Shown here: positions 8,532 to 11,209 of the stretch, piece after piece | Layout of the letters: each line of letters opens with the position of its first letter | How positions within the stretch are numbered: the stretch's first letter is position 1 | Source: Parachlorella kessleri | Lineage: Eukaryota; Chlorophyta; Trebouxiophyceae; Chlorellales; Chlorellaceae | Reading direction: 5' to 3' | NCBI GenBank assembly: GCA_001598975.1 | Contig: BBXU01001191.1 | Location: 1 to 11,209 of the forward strand | DNA length: 11,209 bases | Notes under the pieces: model-generated | Databases searched by the model: none | What the model saw: the letters and a program-made list of their open reading frames with translations, nothing else | What the model was told of the DNA's origin: nothing | Translations under genes and position numbers: made by a program

Positions 8532-9219
8532 GCCTGCGCTTGGACGCAAGGCAGCTGGGTGCTCCGCCGTGCAGCCTCTGTCCTTGAGAGGTCCTTCACT
8601 TTCAGCCATTCCTAAAGCCATCAACCATAATGAACCTGGATGAAAGCTACAGTCCAACCTGGATTTGAAATAGAAGCAGCATGCACCTGGCCAGCATTTT
8701 AAGAAGACATGCACAACATATGCGACTGGCGGCGGCCAACAACCCACAAGCGGCCAGCCAGCCAAGACATCCCCCAGGCTGGATCTGGGACGCCCCAAGA
8801 GTAATAACACTTGACAAGGTGAGGTTGTAGAATGCTAGACTATGTTTGAACCAAAGGTGAGAGGGTATAACGTTAGACCGAGTAGGGCGAGATGCAGCAC
8901 AGTCGACCTAACCAGGAGGACGTCAGCAACCAGACCAAATATGGCAGCCAGCCTCAACCATGAGACACAATACTAGCAACAAGCAAGCGCTGTAGCAGCG
9001 GTGCCCTCGGGCCACCAGGGCATTAACAAAGTCCAACATCCCCCGCGCGCACCGACACCGTCCCTGCTGTTTGGCAGTAGTGAGCGCACCAGCATATCAT
9101 CCCCAAGAGCATGCTCCACCCCAGAAGCCCAGAAGCAAGTAGCCACATCCCCACCACAGCTTGAGCATTCGCTGGCAATGCTGCGCTGCCCTCTGCTGTG
9201 CTCCCGCAAATGCGTGAGC

Positions 9220-9321
9220 TCACCACCGGGCCACCAGCTTGAAATCGGAGTCTTCCAAGACGCGGATGTCCTTGACCCCAGGCAGGTGCTCCGCCACCGC
9301 CTCCAGCAGCTTAGCGCCCCT
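9220..9321 (-). CDS. dapA: Terminal exon of dihydrodipicolinate synthase (33 residues and TGA)
   Basis: It follows the acceptor CGCATGCAG (AG at 9323-9322), starts in phase 0, and stops at TGA 9222-9220. The C-terminal block (KDIRVLEDSDFKLVARW) is at the place and length expected for the plant-type enzyme. A GTGAGC donor-like site overlaps the stop codon (TG|GTGAGC), but homology says the protein ends here. Confidence 0.85.
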   Translation of the reverse strand, partial: RGAKLLEAVAEHLPGVKDIRVLEDSDFKLVARW

Positions 9322-10291
9322 CTGCATGCGCGGAGATTTCAAACGAAATGAAATGTAGGGCATGTAATCGACTCCAGGCAGCCTGCCGTGCAGCCGCCCC
9401 CAGCAGCCTGGCGCCCCTCTGCATGTGAGGAGAAGTGCACAGGTAGAGCAATAGAACATGGGAATGGAATTGACCCCAGGCAGGTGCTCCGCCACCGCCT
9501 CCAGCAGCCTGGCGCCCCTCTGCATGCGAGGAGAAGTGCACAGGTATTGCCGCGATGGAGTAAAGGGCATGTCCTTGGCCCCAGGCAGGTGCTCCGCCAT
9601 GGGCTCTTGTCAGCAGTAAGGCAGAAGCAACCGGAGTGTGAAGTACAGTGGAGGTTGCTCGTCCCCGGGCAGCTGCTCTGCCACTGCCAACTTGGATCCC
9701 TTGACAGCACGAGGGCGCGACAGGTGGTAAGCGATTGGCATGGAGAGAGGCAGATGCAGGCATGGCACCCCTAGCGGTTTGCAGTTTGCAGAGTTTGTGC
9801 AGAGCACTTTGCAGTTTGCATGGATTGGCATGGGCTGATCATGCGGGAACCAGCTGTTCTACAATCCATGAAAACGGCAGGGCCTGCCTCCCCCGCCCCG
9901 GTGCCCTGCTTGCTGTTGTCCCCTCCCAAGTCGATACAGGTTTGGTCCCCTACCTCAGCAACCCATGCCCACCCCATCCTCAAAGCCTGCAGGCTCTTCC
10001 AAATCTCTCATCACACCCCAAGTCTCTCATCACAGTCCAGCCAGCCTGCCTGGACCACGCAACTGCCGCTCCTCCTTGGGTATCGTCCCTTCCCAAGTTC
10101 AGGGGACTTTGTCCTCAACCCCAACAACCCATACGCAAGTTACAAACACAGTCAATATATTACAGATATCTATTGCAGTCCAACCAGCCAACCGGCCTGG
10201 ACCACGCACCTGCCGCTCCTCCTTAGTCAGGGGCACATAGGGGAGGCGGAAGACAGGCTTCACTAGGCCGCACATCATCAGCGCGGTATTG
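9220..10291 (-). CDS. dapA: 4-hydroxy-tetrahydrodipicolinate synthase (dihydrodipicolinate synthase), last two exons only
   Basis: The enzyme condenses pyruvate with aspartate semialdehyde in the first committed step of lysine synthesis by the diaminopimelate route; in plants and algae it works in the plastid and is inhibited by lysine. The penultimate exon encodes NTALMMCGLVKPVFRLPYVP ending in LTKEERQ. The terminal exon begins RGAKLLEAVAEHLPG and ends IRVLEDSDFKLVARW plus stop. Plant enzymes have NTALAQLG..RPVFRLPYVPL and end in ..KDVQ.LDDDDF..IGRY, so both the order and the length of the C-terminal domain match. The two exons join in phase 0. The catalytic barrel, with the Schiff-base Lys and the active-site Tyr and Thr, lies beyond the right edge; no exon for the preceding NPIP segment is visible before 11209. 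The gene is intact as far as it can be seen. Confidence 0.87.
9276..9700 (-). repeat. Degenerate tandem copies of the head of the terminal dapA exon
   Basis: A unit of about 100 bp recurs with starts near 9276, 9372, 9474, 9579 and 9663. The first is the real exon head. The copies at 9372 and 9474 keep both the exon head (AGGGGCGCCAGGCTGCTGG) and an upstream CTTCTCCTC..CATGCAG acceptor. The copy at 9579 keeps only the AEHLPG-coding part, and the one at 9663 is weaker (AEQLPG). All copies but the first lie inside the last intron. Confidence 0.85.
9733..9832 (+). repeat. Short direct repeats in the last dapA intron
   Basis: GATTGGCATGG occurs at 9733-9743 and 9822-9832. TTTGCAGTTTGCA occurs at 9778-9790 and 9808-9820. 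They lie between the duplicated terminal-exon heads and the duplicated penultimate-exon tail. Confidence 0.8.
10033..10077 (-). repeat. Copy of the 3' end of the penultimate dapA exon and its donor
   Basis: This stretch closely matches 10176-10224, which spans the true exon end and its splice donor. Shared blocks include GGACCACGCA and CTGCCGCTCCTCCTT on the plus strand. In the copy the donor reads CAG|TTGCGT instead of CAG|GTGCGT. Similar flanking blocks (CCTCCCAAGT and CAACCCAT near 9920-9965, and again near 10088-10132) suggest that a unit of roughly 150-170 bp was duplicated in tandem. Confidence 0.75.
10210..10291 (-). CDS. dapA: Penultimate exon of dihydrodipicolinate synthase
   Basis: This is an 82-bp exon between a pyrimidine-rich acceptor (TGTCGCTTGGCTGCAG) and a CAG|GTGCGT donor (GT at 10209-10208). 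Its first base completes a codon from the exon outside the window; 27 codons follow. The FRLPYVPL block is a hallmark of the plant-type C-terminal domain. Confidence 0.87.
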
Positions 10292-10588
10292 CTGCAGCCA
10301 AGCGACAGGGTAGGCCCTCAGCACACAGCTGGAGGAGTACACAGCTGGAGAGCAGAGCCATGCGTCAACTGACAGACCTGCCAGCTGTCGGCATCTCGCC
10401 AAGCCGCCCAAAGCCGCACGTCAAGCAACAGACAGCCCCATAGGCAGAAACACCCTACAGCTGCTTATAGCCTCCGAGCCCCTACTAGCCATCATGATGC
10501 AGTACAGTCCCCTCTCACTCTCCCTTCACACTACCTGTGCACTACACACACTACTACAAATTACTTGCACTAATAAATAACCAAGTGA

Positions 10589-10670
10589 GTCAGGCGCATT
10601 CTGCATCCAGTCCTATTAGGACAGCCCAGAGCCACTCCCTGTTCGCACTACCTGCCACCCATGCTAATAG
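10589..10670 (+). repeat. Dispersed repeat family, copy R3
   Basis: It contains GTCAGGCGCATTCTGCATCC and CTGTTCGCACTACCTGCCA followed by CCCATGCTAATAG. These match R1 read on the opposite strand almost base for base in the shared blocks. Confidence 0.75.
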
Positions 10671-10772
10671 ATAACTGAGGATACAATCCATCAATGACGG
10701 CCTTGGAAGGCCATGGGGGCGGGCGCACGAAGCGGTGGTCACACAGGCAAACACCACCAGATACCACCAGCG

Positions 10773-10890
10773 AGAGAACTACTGGCTCAGATCTCAGGCA
10801 AAACACAGAGCGTAACTGCATAGACCCCTGTCAGCCCAGTATACCCGTAACTCCTCTCTAATCGCAGTACCAGCCACCCTAAATAAATAC
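10773..10890 (+). repeat. Dispersed repeat family, copy R4
   Basis: It starts with GAGAACTACTGGCTCAGATC, as in R1, and continues with CTGCATAG..CCCTGTCAGCCC and AATCGCAGTACCAGCCACCC. It is also close to R5 to the right. Confidence 0.7.
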
Positions 10891-10989
10891 CACCCCTTGG
10901 GCTGGGGTTGGCCTTTCACGGCCGCCACCCCTGGATTGCTGCAACACCACCCACACCACTGGGCCAGGGGAACCAAACCAGAGCCACTG

Positions 10990-11070
10990 CAGAGCAATAC
11001 TGCATAGCGCCCTGTCAGCCCAGTATCCCGTACCTGCTCTCTGATCGCATTACCTGCCATCCTAAAGAAA
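10990..11070 (+). repeat. Dispersed repeat family, copy R5
   Basis: It shares CTGCATAG, CCCTGTCAGCCCAGTAT, CTCTCTGATCGCA and CCTGCCATCCTAAA with R4, allowing a few changes. R4 and R5 are about 180 bp apart in the same orientation. Confidence 0.7.
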
Positions 11071-11154
11071 ACCAAGGCCACGTCGCTCACCGCACGCCCC
11101 ACCTCATGCCGCCTCAAGGGGAGAGACCCACAGTGGGACAGGGTTATGGGCTCT

Positions 11155-11209
11155 GGTGGGTGGGGTGGGGTGGGTGGGTGTGTGTGTATGTGTGTGTGTG
11201 GTGGGGGGG
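11155..11209 (+). repeat. GGGT / TG simple repeat at the window's right edge
   Basis: Runs of GGG or GGGG separated by T are followed by (TG)n with one interruption and a terminal G run. The first half fits a G-quadruplex pattern on the plus strand, which is the template strand of the dapA gene. The tract continues past the edge. Confidence 0.85.

Larger units (their letters stand above)
7761..9219. other. Intergenic region between the two genes
   Basis: No protein-coding or RNA gene is supported on either strand: the open frames are short, lack splice continuity and read as non-protein. The right end should include the 3' UTR of the dihydrodipicolinate synthase gene (minus strand, below 9220); I found no TGTAA polyadenylation motif on that strand between about 8000 and 9220. 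The region holds two copies of a dispersed repeat and a perfect hairpin-forming palindrome, listed separately. Confidence 0.55.
10292..11209 (-). other. Intron of dihydrodipicolinate synthase, extends past the right edge
   Basis: No exon coding for the segment before NTAL is visible on the minus strand here, so this is taken as one long intron. It contains three copies of the dispersed repeat and a simple repeat at the right end. Elsewhere I see no gene. Confidence 0.6.

Noticed and set aside
8006..8810. Minus-strand frames of 74-111 residues in the intergenic region
   Set aside because: They overlap the dispersed repeats or the palindrome and read as non-protein. The dapA product already ends at 9220 by homology.
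9220..9226. GTGAGC donor overlapping the dapA stop codon, suggesting a further exon
   Set aside because: The protein already ends at the position expected for plant-type enzymes (after the ..DF..(V/I)(A/G)R(W/Y) block), and no following exon is visible.
9276..9700. CRISPR-like array
   Set aside because: Repeat units of about 100 bp are degenerate, the spacers are not unique, and the units are clearly copies of the adjacent dapA exon in a nuclear intron.
10794..11117. A 107-residue minus-strand frame with an internal repeat
   Set aside because: The apparent protein repeat is just the two repeat copies R4 and R5 read through; it has no other support as a gene.

Overview
The window looks like nuclear DNA of a green alga (Chlorophyta). 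It is GC-rich, has several short to medium introns with GTGAGT/GTGGGT-type donors and (T)GCAG acceptors, carries long CAG/GCN runs coding for poly-Gln and poly-Ala, and ends with a gene for a plant/algal-type dihydrodipicolinate synthase. There are no bacterial-style operons or ribosome sites. The species cannot be fixed from sequence alone.

Left two thirds (1-7166, minus strand): one very large, multi-exon gene that begins at about 7166 and runs off the left edge. I rebuilt it by chaining open frames through splice sites whose phases agree: 7166-6300, 6018-4481 (or to 4431), one short uncertain exon near 4207-4168, 3973-3876, 3522-2774, 2111-1979, 1742-1150 and 913-1. The product is over 1,600 residues long and is mostly low complexity (Q, A, P, S, G). 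It contains a compact Cys/His module in the 98-bp exon at 3876-3973. The spacing, C-x2-C-x7-C-x4-C-x2-CC-x6-C-x2-H, is the same as that of the SHI/STYLISH/LRP1 (SRS, DUF702) zinc finger of land plants. A transcriptional regulator is the best guess.

Middle (7167-9219): the 5' flank of the large gene followed by the 3' flank of the next one. I see no convincing protein or RNA gene here. It holds copies of a dispersed repeat and a perfect 18-bp inverted repeat with a 2-nt spacer (8494-8531).

Right third (9220-11209, minus strand): the last two exons of a dihydrodipicolinate synthase (lysine biosynthesis, presumably plastid-targeted). The catalytic part lies beyond the right edge. Its last intron (9322-10209) is unusual: it contains several degraded tandem copies of the start of the terminal exon, two with their own splice acceptor, and a copy of the end of the penultimate exon with an altered splice donor. 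The preceding intron carries three more copies of the dispersed repeat and ends in a G-rich/TG simple repeat.

Both genes point the same way (right to left). Nothing suggests that they work together.
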